Assembly (NCBI GenBank): GCA_022606425.2
Contig: JAHDVF020000460.1
Coordinates: 124,001 to 188,000, forward strand
DNA: 64,000 bases
DNA from: Lepidostoma basale
Lineage: Eukaryota > Arthropoda > Insecta > Trichoptera > Lepidostomatidae
Reading direction: 5' to 3'
Shown here: positions 1 to 9,870 of the stretch, piece after piece
Layout of the letters: the number at the start of each line of letters is the position of its first letter
Numbering within the stretch: the stretch's first letter is position 1
Notes under the pieces: model-generated
The model's input: the letters and a program-made list of their open reading frames with translations, nothing else
What the model was told of the DNA's origin: nothing
Database searches by the model: none
Translations under genes and position numbers: made by a program

Positions 1-66
1 CGTGGTAGTGAATGGAGGAGGCCTTTGCTAAAGAGTGAACGGGAATTGCTTGAAGAAAAAGAAGAA
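1..66 (+). mobile_element. LINE-E 3' end, cut by window edge
   Basis: The block GAATGGAGGAGGCCTTTG followed by a GAA-rich tail matches the 3' end of the LINE-E relics at 27278-27580 and 42107-42468. Only the last codons and the tail lie in the window. The coding sense is plus. Confidence 0.6.
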
Positions 67-1290
67 ATGATATTGCTTTTATATTGATTCTCATGACAGC
101 TTATCTATAACATGAAATTATTGCAAATCGACAGTAAATTGGCCCAATATCGAAAAGCCTGGCAAGGTTTCATAAGGAGAATCAACCCTAAATAAATTAT
201 AAATGGCAAGAAAAGAGTAGCTTTAAATTTAAGACGAAATTTCAATACTTTTTTCAGGACGCCATTTTCGTGATTCGGTTACACACAACGCTTATACGCC
301 TAGGATATTTTTCTTAAAACATCCGTTTTTAACATAGCTCTTGGAATCTTATAAATTGTTCCGATTTTATTTGTGATTTAATAATCTTAATTTAATTCAT
401 AAGTATGACTGCCACTCACATCCGTAACCCAAAGAATCACACAATGAGACTGATAATTGAGATTAGATTAAGGGAAAAAGAAGCGTGAGACGAAGAATAT
501 CATAGAATGGAAACATCAGATACTGGAGATAATTGAAGCCTTATATACACAGGGACAGGAGAAAAATAGAAGAAATGATCGCAAATAATCAGTTATGGAA
601 ATGCAAAAGAAGAAAGCAGCAATTGAACAAAACTCTTATGTTAAACCAAAAAGTTTATACAACAGGTCAACATTTTTTGCTTAGTTAAAGTAGAAATCGT
701 ATCGTAGAATGCGAACAGATTAATTGCAAGCACAAGGTTTATAATATTTTTTTAAATGTATATACACTTTATAGAATTAATCAACTTCATTAGACAAGTT
801 GAGCAGAGTATAAATAAATGGTGCATTAACTACCGGTTTATTGTGGAAAGGCTATTAAAATCGGATCTACGTTATTAATACCGCTAATTAATAAGCATCT
901 GTAAAGCTTCTTTGGCGGCTTTTGCTAGTTACTTGATATCTGTACAGGCAGGCACCGAGATATCCCCTGGATATTGTTATTAATTTCGCAATCATTATAT
1001 TTCGTGTTTATGAAGATAGCGTCCGCGAAGAACCTTAAAATAAGCAGTTTATCTATGTTTTTCTATAATCTATGATACAGAAAAACAAAGATAAACGGCT
1101 TATATTAGATATTATAACAAAAACAATTATTCTCAAATATTTATTGGTATTGACATCATTTTATTATATTTTATGGGAATTAATATTTATAATACATATT
1201 AGTACATAACATAATAAATAAAAAATAGAAACAATAGAACGTTTTCAAGGGGAGAATAGAATTTTAAATAAATATTTAAAAACTTGCCGC
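67..1290. other. AT-rich region without recognised features
   Basis: No open frame with coding character, no tRNA-like boxes and no clear terminal repeats were seen. It contains scattered A/T runs only. Confidence 0.5.
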
Positions 1291-1365
1291 AAGTCATCAA
1301 GGACTTTGAGAGTTTCGGAACTTGGGAACAAAGTCATCAAGGACTTTGTTCGCAAGTTCCGAAAC
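1291..1365. repeat. nested hairpin with an 18-bp direct repeat
   Basis: GTTTCGGAACTTG (1312-1324) is exactly inverted as CAAGTTCCGAAAC (1353-1365). Inside the loop AACAAAGTC pairs with GACTTTGTT. The 18-mer AAGTCATCAAGGACTTTG occurs at 1291 and again at 1331. The outer arm contains the CGAAAC string that marks the foldback families in this window, but no YTGANRA block is present. Confidence 0.55.
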
Positions 1366-2391
1366 CAATGTACAGTGTCCTATGTCCGGTCACGTTTTTA
1401 AGGGCTTAAAGTTTTGTTCAGTTTCTTTTTTGGGTATTTCATATGAAATATCATTATATAATACTATTATATGTTTTGTATTAAATTGTCATACATAAGC
1501 TTTGAGAAACAAGTAAGATAATAAAAATAGAAAAGAAGTAAATAAAAACAAAATAATAAATGTTTAAAGAAATTTTTAACTTATATAGACTAATTAGGCT
1601 TTTATAAAAAGGTAGGTAGTATAATCAGATGCAATACAATATTAAACATAAAGTAAAGGAAACAAAACATTTGAAAGTAAACAAAAACGAAATAGTAACA
1701 TAATGTACAAAAACCCAAAAGCATTTAAAAAAATATTATTGTGAGAAATGAAAATTGCGAAACAAATACATGAAAACAGTTCGACTACAGAAATATATCA
1801 TCAGAATTTTTTTAATTAATGTGACTTAAATGTACATAAATCGGAATGGAAGATATCATTATCGCTGTACTTGTTACCTTATCTGTATATCCTAGGAATG
1901 AGGGAATTGTATAAATAATTTCTAGTAAAGTATGCGTTATAAATAGGTAAGCACGCATTTCAGATTTTACACCTCATTTCTAATTAAAAAGATCATTCAG
2001 ATAGCATTGGAATTCCTCGCCAAAAGATATGCAAAGTTGATCGAAACAGAATCTTCTGACATACTCATGTTTATACTCGTATTCTGGATCTTCAACCGTA
2101 ATACTAAGACGGCATTATCATATTTCAAGAATAATTTATTTATTGTTTTTTTTTTAATGATAAAACTTACTCAATTCTTGTGCATTTATCATACACACAC
2201 AATTTAGAAAGAAAAACGTTTTGACTAAAATGTAGTGATTTAAAACTATTTAGAAGTGGGATCAATTAACATCATTTGAAAATAGATCGGGATGTGGTTT
2301 AGGAGACGACACGCTTGTAGTTTAAGTATAAACTAAAAAAAATTAACATAATCAAACGATTTTACGGAAATTTCTTAATGGAAGTTCATTT
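1366..2391. other. AT-rich region without recognised features
   Basis: A 66-codon open frame at 2007-2207 has low-complexity hydrophobic content and no start context or neighbours that support it. I see nothing else here. Confidence 0.45.
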
Positions 2392-2590
2392 TAAATAATA
2401 ATTAAATAAAACGATGTTTTTTAACTACTTCCACCTTTGTCTTTATTTTGACAGCGGTCGGTTTGCCAGGCTCGCTGGCATCGACATACCAGTATGTCGA
2501 CGCCAGCGAGCCTGGCGCGACCGATCGCTGTCGAAATAAAGACTAAAATGGAAGTAGTTTAAAAAAATCGTTTTATTTCATTATTATTTA
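2392..2590. repeat. 199-bp near-perfect palindrome (family E foldback)
   Basis: Two arms of about 98 bp (2392-2489 and 2492-2590) are inverted copies with roughly 85-90 percent identity by eye and almost no loop. The centre of each arm reads GCCAGCGAGCCTGGC, which corresponds to the stem of the motif at 17596-17629 (GCTAGCGAGCTGC). The palindrome is therefore probably a diverged member of the hammerhead-like foldback group, with its motif core decayed. Confidence 0.8.
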
Positions 2591-2661
2591 AACTTAAAAT
2601 GTTAATACTTTCGTATGAAGCACTACAATTTGTGGTGTGGCATTAATAAAAATTACATTTA

Positions 2662-2790
2662 CACACTTTTCTTAGTTTTTACATCACTATATTTTTTGTG
2701 TCTTTTATAACCCTGACGAAGCTCCAATGGGAGCGAAGCCGGTTGGATTCAACAAAAAAATAAAGTGGTGTAAAAACTAATAAAAGTGTG
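2662..2790. repeat. foldback element with hammerhead-like motif (family J)
   Basis: Inverted arms of about 29 bp (2662-2690 and 2761-2790) enclose a plus-strand motif at 2713-2745: CTGACGA, A, stem GCTCC/GGAGC with loop AAT, then GAAGCCGGTT. The stem is fully paired. CCGG fills the place that ACATGT holds in the other families. A shortened relative is at 48148-48300. Confidence 0.7.
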
Positions 2791-2850
2791 CTAATATTAT
2801 TTATATGACGTTAACACCGTGTAACTAACTCTATATTGACGTTATTTATA

Positions 2851-3002
2851 TGAATTAAAACACTGATATGATTCGTGGGTTTTAACTTAGACTTTAATCA
2901 TCGGAAGAGTTTGTAACGTTCTTCCGTTGCTGAAGATGTAAACCCTTCGGAAGTAGCCGAGAAAAATCAACTTAAAAGTGGTTAAAATAGTGATATAATT
3001 CA
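2851..3002. repeat. degenerate family A foldback
   Basis: It starts with TGAATTAAAACACTG and ends with the inverse, ATAGTGATATAATTCA. The inner arms retain ATCATCGGAAGAG and CTGAAGATGTAAACCC (motif remnant from 2930, plus). Stem pairing is largely lost. It sits just after GTTAACACCGTG (2811-2822), a version of the outer module found next to other family A and C copies. Confidence 0.6.
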
Positions 3003-3075
3003 TTAAAATCCTATAATATTTTATGGCGGTGGTATGTTTCGTTGCACTATGGATTTTTTTAAATATAATAAGTAT

Positions 3076-3776
3076 TTATTGAACGCTAAGGCATTAACAC
3101 TGTGAAATTCTATAGTATATAGTACTTAGGAAATTGAAAAAATTTGTTTAATCCACTATTTAATAAAAAAATATTAAATAAACCCGAAATGTTTCGGAGG
3201 ATACCTCCATCTTCAGGTGTAAAAAATATAATAAAAACTAAACAAGGATAGACTAATAAAAAACGCATGTAAAATTCGATACAATAATTCAAATTTAAAA
3301 ATTAACCTGTGCTATTTGTAATAAGTAGGTACTAATAATTATTTTTTAACAGTAAGAACTAATGAATAATATTAAATAATAATAATACATGATGATTGTG
3401 TAAAAAATATAAAATAATTGTAATATAGAAAAAACATACATTTGAAAAGACATGATTTATATAGAAATTAATAAATGATTAATTGGCATTTGATTGGGAA
3501 TGTGAGCTTGGGAGATTAAATGTAGACAAAGTATTTAAAGAGAAAGGACTAAAAGGAGGAATCTGATTATTAATTATGTTTTCACTCAATTTCACCTACT
3601 TGAAGATTTAAAAAATTTCAAATTTGTTAATTTATTACTATTGTTAACTGTGTTTAGAAATTATTATATTTTTCCACCTGAACATGGAGGTATCCTCCGA
3701 AACATGTCGTGTTTTTTTATTTTTATTTTTTTATTAAATAGTGGATAATTTTTTAATTTTCAATATCCTAAGTACT
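3076..3776. repeat. family C foldback, head-to-head motif pair
   Basis: The arms (about 3121-3206 and 3690-3776) are inverted copies beginning TACTTAGGA and running into GTTTCGGAGGATACCTCC. Each arm ends in one hammerhead-like motif: minus strand 3186-3216 (CTGAAGA, T, GGAGG/CCTCC) and plus strand 3678-3708 (CTGAACA, T, GGAGG/CCTCC, GAAACATGTC). About 460 bp of AT-rich DNA lies between them. The left flank, AAGGCATTAACACTGTG, is the shared outer module and is repeated before the sister copy at 58490. Confidence 0.75.
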
Positions 3777-3974
3777 CAACATTTTGAATGTATACAAATT
3801 CTTGTAGACAAATACTGGATTTTACCCAATGCGGATAAATTATTATTTTTATTTTTTTAAATGATTATTTTTTATAAGGAATCTTAATAGATGACGCTAG
3901 TGTAGAGTGAACTAAAAAATGTGAAGATAGGCGTAGCATCCTAGCATATATTATATACAACTTCCGAAAATTTG

Positions 3975-4545
3975 TCAGACATTGTGGTCGTAAGAAGGAC
4001 GGAATGGGAAATGTTGTTGAACATAAAGCGATCGCTCAACCCAACCAATGATAGATCATAAGTCCTGTAAGCGCCTCGGCCACCATATCGTCACCTGAGA
4101 GTAAGAAGGTTCCAACTGACAAAAGCAAAAAGCTGAGAAAAATGAAGTCAAAGTTTTGTTGGTTTCGGGTGTGTATCTTGGAATAAAAGGGTTTTATTCC
4201 AATTTCCAGAGATTCTTTTACCTAGAAACGTGTAAATTTTGTCTGGTAACAGTTGGAATAATAAAGTTCTAAGTTTAAATGAATCCTTCTTCAGAGAATC
4301 GTGTGTTTTGAATGATCAGATGAAACTTGATTATTTTCGTAACATCAAAATGACGATACTATTACATGTTATTTTTAATTGTACATATAGATAAGGTTAG
4401 TAAGAACCCTTTTCATGAAAAAAAGCCAAATGTAAAATTTTGTTAGTTGGATCCCTCTTACTCTCAGGTGACGATAATCTGTTCCCAAAAATCAATTTAC
4501 ATCTTCGTCTCTATAGAGATACAATTAATCCTCCTAAGTACTCGT
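3975..4545 (-). repeat. dispersed repeat interrupted by MITE-1
   Basis: The stretch around CAACCCAACCAATGA (about 3980-4088) and the stretch around TTTACATCTTCGTCTCTA (about 4474-4540) match, in inverse orientation, one continuous stretch at 63440-63605. The gap between the two halves is the MITE at 4089-4473. The 63-kb copy keeps the uninterrupted site. Confidence 0.75.
4089..4473. mobile_element. MITE-1, nonautonomous DNA transposon copy 1
   Basis: This 385-bp element has terminal inverted repeats CGTCACCTGAGAGTAAGA at both ends and no coding potential. It is flanked by ATAT and ATAA, while the paralogous empty site near 63528 reads as a single ATAT. This suggests a 4-bp target duplication with one later substitution. 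A second full copy is at 16498-16880. The superfamily is not assignable from the ends alone. Confidence 0.85.
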
Positions 4546-4750
4546 ATATAATAAAAATGATATAAAATTGTTTTTTTTTTATTAATATTAACTGTAAAAA
4601 ATCTAATCGTAATTAAAATAAATCGAGTCGGTTAAAAAGCGCGTTGATTTGAGAGGTTGCAAGAGAGAAAGCGAATTGTTAAACGATAAAACCTAGACCA
4701 TATTCCGAGGCCCCGAGCTGACCGGCACTTCCATTTCTTCAATTGTTCAT

Positions 4751-4992
4751 TTAGAATCGATTAATTTTATTACAAATTATTTTAACCGCTTCTTGTGCCG
4801 CGATTTCCGTCGCTCTCTTTGTGACCATCTCGCGTATATCCCGTTTATTTAGCTCTGCCAGCGGATTGTTAAATGCGGAAAGAATCGTCAATGAGAAAAG
4901 TGATACATCATTTGGTTTGACGGCCCCGGGGTCCGAGGTACTGAGGTACGGTAAGACTGGGCAAATGAAAGTGCGACCGGGTGGCGTGTATC
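4751..4992 (-). CDS. candidate isolated terminal exon, unknown protein
   Basis: An open frame of about 80 codons ends with TAA at 4751-4753. It has no in-frame ATG. The upstream end could be an intron acceptor at GGTGGCAG, although its pyrimidine tract is weak. The predicted product starts around TPPGRTFICPVLPYL and ends in a likely amphipathic helix rich in Lys, Arg, Glu and Ile (REMVTKRATEIAAQEAV). A poly(A) signal (AATAAA on the minus strand) lies near 4578-4583. The stretch is less AT-rich than its surroundings and is not repeated in the window. I do not recognise a family. It could equally be a chance open frame in a unique noncoding block. Confidence 0.25.
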
Positions 4993-5115
4993 CTGCCACC
5001 TCGCATCAAAAAATAAATCAGATTATCTTCTGTCGCTTCCAATAAGGAAATCCTGTTTTAATTTCAGATAATCTTAAGACAGTAACATTGTAGAATTTCA
5101 TCGTAAATACGATTT

Positions 5116-5208
5116 AAATAGTAAAAGCGCTTGTGACTTTATTTCATATTTTCAATATGGGGAAAACGATTTAAACCGAATTTTTAGTGTTCCAGTATTG
5201 GTTATATC
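5116..5208 (+). repeat. direct repeat copy 1 flanking LINE-A
   Basis: AAATAGTAAAAGCGCTTGTG and the following 45 bp recur at 5471-5530. The downstream part, TTAGTGTTCCAGTATTGG, reappears only after the LINE-A insertion, at about 6262-6300. This shows that the LINE landed inside copy 2. Confidence 0.7.
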
Positions 5209-5470
5209 GTTGTTATTCTGCGAAAAAGCACTTAATCAAAATTACTACTTCTGAGATACTTGAAGTTCAAAGTTTGTAATGATATAACAATTGTTTTTAT
5301 ACTAAACATTACTAAGCCAATTTGAAAAAATGGCTTATTAATCTAATAACTTCATTTTATTTAATGGTTTAATAAATAATAACTGAACTATCAGTACATA
5401 TTTTTTTAAATTATTTATTTACGTATTTTTACGTGTGTTTACGTAATTTAATAACATATTTACGATTTTT

Positions 5471-5535
5471 AAATAGTAAAAACGCTTGTGACTTTATTTC
5501 ATATTTTCAATATGTTAAAAACGATTTAAACCTAA
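5471..5535 (+). repeat. direct repeat copy 2, split by LINE-A
   Basis: This is the left half of the second copy. The right half resumes at about 6262 after the LINE-A relic. AACGTTT occurs on both sides of the LINE, a plausible short target duplication. Confidence 0.65.
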
Positions 5536-5550
5536 TAAAATTCAACGTTT

Positions 5551-6243
5551 AACATAAGCGTGAAAGGTAAAAATTTGGAGCAAGTAGATCGAGTTCGTGT
5601 ATTTAGGTAGTATATTCACAAGAGACGGGCGAGTGGAGAGGGATATTGAAAGAAGGGTTGGGGCAGGCAACAAAGTGAATGGTGCACTTAAAGTTGTCAT
5701 CGCAAACAAAAACCTATCCAAAAAAGCTAGAATGGCAGTGCACATTGGTGTTCTTCTACCGACCCTTATGAATGGAAGCGAAGCATGGAACTGGCAAAAG
5801 AAGGATGAAAGTAGAATAAATGCAGTAGAAATGAGATCTCTTTGACGAATGTGTGAATACTCTGTGTATGATAGAGTGTCGAATGAAAATATAAGAAGTG
5901 AATGCGGTGCGAATGATGGTGTTATGAACAAAATAATGAAAGGATCATTAAGATGGTTTGGACGTATGAAAAGAATGAATGAAGAAAGAATAGTAAAAAA
6001 AATACATGTTAACGATGTAAATGGAACCAGTAATAGAGGAAGACCGAGGAAAACGTGGCACTATCAAAGAAATCAAATATTGAATGTCGGCCATATGAGG
6101 AGTCAGAGAAATCGACGCGCGTGCATGACACGATGTATGAATGTTGAGGAATCGAGAGAAATTTGTCAGAAAAGAAAAGTGTCCATTCTTTCTGCCTACC
6201 TCTTCGGGAAGACGGCGTGATGGTTAGTTAGTTAGTTAGTTAA
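5551..6243 (+). mobile_element. LINE-A relic, C-terminal region with (TTAG)n tail
   Basis: This is the C-terminal part of a non-LTR retrotransposon polyprotein downstream of the reverse transcriptase palm. Visible blocks in order are ERDIERRVGAGNKVNGALK, SEAWNWQKKDESRINAVEM, a basic segment LRWFGRMKRMNEERIVKK, GRPRKTW, and a C-terminal CMNVEESREICQKRKV. An in-frame TGA at 5844 replaces an arginine codon, so two frames are needed. The 3' end is TGATGGTTAGTTAG repeated. The 5' end is truncated, as expected for target-primed reverse transcription. The clade is not certain; it resembles insect RTE-like elements. Confidence 0.85.
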
Positions 6244-6300
6244 ATTAAACGTTTTTACTATTTAAACCGTATTTTGAGTGTTCTAGTATTGGTTATATAC

Positions 6301-7136
6301 TCGTATTTATTTACAGTCAGTCGATTATATCGCACCATCGGTAAGACAAGGGCATAATTGTTAAAAATTCTCAAAATGAGTTAAGAATGCCAATGTATTT
6401 TAATAACATCCCTTTATCTGGAGGAACAATCTCGCTCATTAAGTTCAGTCTCATTTAGCCGGAGGGCGATAGTGTATGATCAATCCAGAATAACACGAAT
6501 AATATTATTTATTAAATATTAATAGTCTCTAATGAAAAATTACAAAACGTGCAATTGTGCCCTTGTCTTTTTTGTCCCTTTTGTTTTACTCAATTCATAG
6601 ACATGAGTTTACATGTTCGTACATAGACGAGAGACGGGTCTTGCAAGTGCAAGGGAAAAACTGTAAACGGTGCAACCTATAACACTTTCGGATGTATTTT
6701 TCAGACCTCGTATATTTATTTATTTTGACATTGACGGAATCAATTCCATAACGGTTTTTGGTTGATACAGATAACTGTCAAAAATCTAAGAACATTTTAA
6801 TACGGTAACAGTAAAACTTAAGTCAAGTTAAGACGATATTAAAGTTAGGAATATTTAGATCATTAAAGAAGGAAGGATTTATAAATAAATGTACTAGAGA
6901 TTTGCAATATGATCAGGACTAACAATTAGCGAGACACATATTTTATTATATTATGGTAGGTATTCATAGAACAGAAGTTCAAAAAACGAACATGGCTTCT
7001 TATTCTTCCCGTCAATTTGGAGATATTTCATGTATAAGTGAATTGTTTTGGTCAATTTGATTATTGCCACTCTTTATGATAGTTATTTGTGACAAAAAAT
7101 ACGTTTTTACTGTTTTGGTGTTAAAATTATATAAGT
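6301..7136. other. region without recognised features
   Basis: AT-rich DNA with no inverted termini, tRNA-like boxes or supported open frames. Confidence 0.45.
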
Positions 7137-7383
7137 TTTTTCGTTTATAAAAAGAATTTTGACAAGTGTAAAAATAAATTTTTCATTTGTTCCAATGACA
7201 ATTTGAATAAATTCTTCAATAATATTTTAAAGTTCTTGCTGGTGTTGGATTGTTTTAAGTGCCTAATTACAGTAAATTAAAAAAAAACAGTGGATAACGT
7301 GGAATAAAAATTAAATAAACACAAATGTCCGGATCGTCCAGCTGACGACAAGTGAACCATCTAAAATAACAATATGTGTTGAA
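7137..7383 (+). repeat. dispersed unclassified repeat, copy 1
   Basis: About 245 bp, including TTTTCATTTGTTCCAATGAC and AACACAAATGTCCGGATCG, recurs at 33545-33785 with small indels. No termini or coding capacity are recognisable. Here it directly abuts SINE-LA; the other copy does not, so the two are separate units. Confidence 0.7.
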
Positions 7384-7648
7384 TTATTTTTATTTGATAT
7401 TTGATATTTTATTTTATATCATTGTATTTCAGAAAATTTGTTTTAGATTTATTATGTAGACGTTGAACGATCGAAGTGTGCGCGGGAGATGCCTTTTGGT
7501 GGCGATGAGGTTCGCAACCCATCACACCGCGTCTCTCGCGATGGCGAAAAGAGAAGGATGGAGTGCCGCATCGATTAAAGTGTGACAGTCCATTCTTTCT
7601 GCCTACCCTTTCGGGGAGACGGCGTGATGGTTAGTTAGTTAGTTAGTT
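7384..7648 (+). mobile_element. SINE-LA: short element sharing the LINE-A 3' end
   Basis: The first 190 bp are unrelated to LINE-A and include GCGCGGGAGATGCC and GAGGTTCGCAACCC; the latter resembles a Pol III B box. The last 75 bp (from CAGTCCATTCTTTCTGCCTA to the TTAG tail) are the LINE-A 3' end. Copies at 10635-10763 (minus) and 36297-36538 share both parts and their junction, so this is a distinct transposing unit and not a chance fusion. Mobilisation by the LINE-A reverse transcriptase through the shared tail is inferred. Confidence 0.75.
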
Positions 7649-8189
7649 GGTAGGGTAATAAGGTACAGGGTACAAGTAGTGACAACAAATAGTATAAATT
7701 TGAGCTAGTTTGGAGAAATTATAGGGATGGTGGAGTTCGATACTTTTTAAATTAAGACCGAAAAGTATTTAGATTTATTCAACAAAAAAGTCTTGGCAAG
7801 AGGTTGCAAATCTAGTCATTCTGGATACCGGTGCATTATATCCATAGTTTGTTTTATGCATATTTTTGTGAAAAAGTTTAATTTGTCTTAGATTTCGGAT
7901 GGGTATATTGAAGTTAACAATTTTTGAGAAGACAGAGTGTATCATAGTGTAAGTTAATAATTAAAAAAAGATATTAAATCATTATTTATCTTTTAATGCC
8001 TCCAAGTAGGCAGTGAGGATGAAATTTACTTTTCTCTAAGCCTTTCTAAGCCTCTTTTAAATACAGAGCGTTATATATGCAAGAAAGATTTTTAAATTTC
8101 GAACATAGCTCATTTTTTTATAAATAAATGACACGACATGAATTAATTAATACATTAGGAACATTTGTTATTGCTTTAGTAATGGAAAA
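7649..8189. other. region without recognised features
   Basis: AT-rich; no repeat or coding signal was identified. Confidence 0.4.
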
Positions 8190-8590
8190 CACTTAAGTCC
8201 AATCAAATATATAAAGTTGATTGTAAAATCTGACGATCAGTGACGGTACTCTCATAGAACCCCAGAAACCCGGCTTGCGTAAGAAATTTTGAATCAAATC
8301 CTCTTCTGGCTACAGAGATTCAGCTCTTGTGGCTATTCCTCTTACGTCTGATGGGAACATTGTTAGGGTTGTTGGTAGGTGATTTGGCGGGTTGTTGGTC
8401 TATGCGGGATCATGATTACTTAGATTTGGGGGGTTTGATTTAAAATATCTTACGCAAGCCGGGCTTCTGGGTTTCTATGGGTGTACCGCCACTACCGACG
8501 ATGCTCGGTTAGCAAAAAAGCTTTCGCGACAATTTCAAAAGAAATTTAATCAATTTTTATATTCTATAACAGTGTTTTAATTAAACATAT
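8190..8590 (+). repeat. family D foldback relic interrupted by MITE-2
   Basis: GATTGTAAAATCTGACGAT (to 8237) continues after the MITE as GATGCTCGGTTAGC and CGCGACAATTTC (from 8495). Together these match the plus-strand arm of the family D copies at 9369 and 22651. The insertion point lies immediately after the CTGACGA core. Confidence 0.7.
8238..8494. mobile_element. MITE-2 (hAT-like) copy 1
   Basis: This 257-bp element has inverted termini of about 60 bp, CAGTGACGGTACTCTCATAG at the left and the inverse of GTGTACCGCCACTA at the right. It is flanked by CTGACGAT (8230-8237) and CCGACGAT (8495-8502), an 8-bp target duplication with one mismatch, as is usual for hAT elements. It has no transposase. 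A second copy is at 37168-37407. Confidence 0.85.
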
Positions 8591-8835
8591 AATAAAGTTA
8601 AGCCGTTCACACTGTGAAATTTCGTAATGACCATTTTTTATGAATTAAAAAATGTTTTTCCGCTTTTGAGTGTATTTCTTTCTACATGTTTCAAAATCTT
8701 TACATCTTCAGCTTTGGGAGAACGATATAAAACCATGTATATCGTTCTACCGATAATGAAGTTGTAAAGGCTTCAAAAATGTCGAAGATAATAACCTTAA
8801 AAGTGGAAAACACAGCGTTTTAATTCATAACATAA
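8591..8835. repeat. family A foldback
   Basis: It begins with the outer module (GTTCACACTGTGAAATTTCG), followed by TATGAATTAAAA, and ends with the inverse, TTTTAATTCATA. Motifs: minus strand 8682-8711 (CTGAAGAT, weak stem, GAAACATGTAG) and plus strand 8750-8784 (CCGATAAT, AAG...CTT stem, CAAAAATGTCGAAG). Both are diverged. Confidence 0.7.
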
Positions 8836-9368
8836 TCATCAATATTATATGTTAAATTAATACTGCTATAAAACAGACATCATATTTGACATTTAAAATG
8901 ATATTTTATATCATTATTCAATATAAATGTTTTGTTATCGCTATCTGAAATAGTAATTTCATATAATAATGCAAGTTTAATGGTAATTTCCATTTCACCG
9001 ACTCATATTTCTTCCATAATCTAGTAATAACGATTCTGTAGTACCTGTGCAATACATTTCACTCATGGCACCTGTTAATCTTCCGACTGGCATCGGTCAT
9101 TTCATGAAATAAGACACGAGGGCTCCAGCAGTTCTCACGTATTACGAGAGATCCACAAAATATGTTTCCTACTCAGATCTTCTATCCACTTTGCGTAAGG
9201 TTTTATTATTGTTTGCCGAGCCCCGAGCTATGTAACCACAATTACTCACATATATTACTTACCGAGAAGGGGGGAATGGGATGCATTGAAACATCCCTTA
9301 ATAGTTTTACTTAAAGTTCACCAATCCCGTAAAACGTTATTTTCTTCATTAACTCAACTATACGAGAT
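8836..9368. other. unique-looking region
   Basis: No element was recognised. The part from 9050 to 9250 is less AT-rich than its surroundings and is not repeated in the window; a regulatory role is possible but unsupported. Confidence 0.35.
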
Positions 9369-9600
9369 TATTAACTGTGAAATATGAAAACTCTGTTATA
9401 AATATCACAATCGATTATATTTTATCGCGACAGCTGTTTCGCTAACCGATGTTAGCATCGATTTTTTTTAAACTTTATTAGTCGATTGTGAGATCTGACG
9501 ATGCTAAACATCGGTTAGCGAAACAGCTGTCACGACAAAATATAAACAATTGTAATATTTATATCAGAGTTTTTATTTAAACAGTTAATAATGTTGAAAT
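9369..9600. repeat. family D foldback, head-to-head motif pair
   Basis: Arms of about 90 bp enclose a short AT spacer. The plus motif at 9495-9531 reads CTGACGA, T, stem GCTAA.../TTAGC, GAAACAGCTGTC. Its minus-strand partner lies at 9429-9460. AGCT replaces the AT of the tiny third helix and remains self-complementary. TTGT upstream pairs with ACAA downstream across a small internal loop, the position expected for stem I. Confidence 0.8.
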
Positions 9601-9814
9601 ATCAAAGTGTTTCCGCCAAAACAATGGATTAACTATATAAACATTGTATATTATACATAAAGAGTCATAAAACTGCTTAAATAGTTCCGAACATTTTTAT
9701 CTAGTATTCTGAGGTTTATCCCTTAATTATTGTCAGTATTAAGCTACCTATATTACCTCAATTTCCATATTTTATTCATTTAATTCGTGTATTAAAAAAA
9801 CAACGCGGCTGATT

Positions 9815-9870
9815 CTCACTACATTTGACAATGCCTTAGAAAGGCGAAATATGTCATTCCCATAAACCAT
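9815..9870 (+). repeat. family B half-element with hammerhead-like motif
   Basis: TTGACAA, T, stem GCCT/AGGC with loop TAGAA, GAAATATGTC (9825-9855), followed by ATTCCCATAAA, the start of the family B arm. No opposing arm was found, so it is a solo half. Confidence 0.6.

Noticed and set aside
5542..5931. 129-codon minus-strand open frame
   Set aside because: Antisense shadow of the LINE-A relic at 5551-6243.
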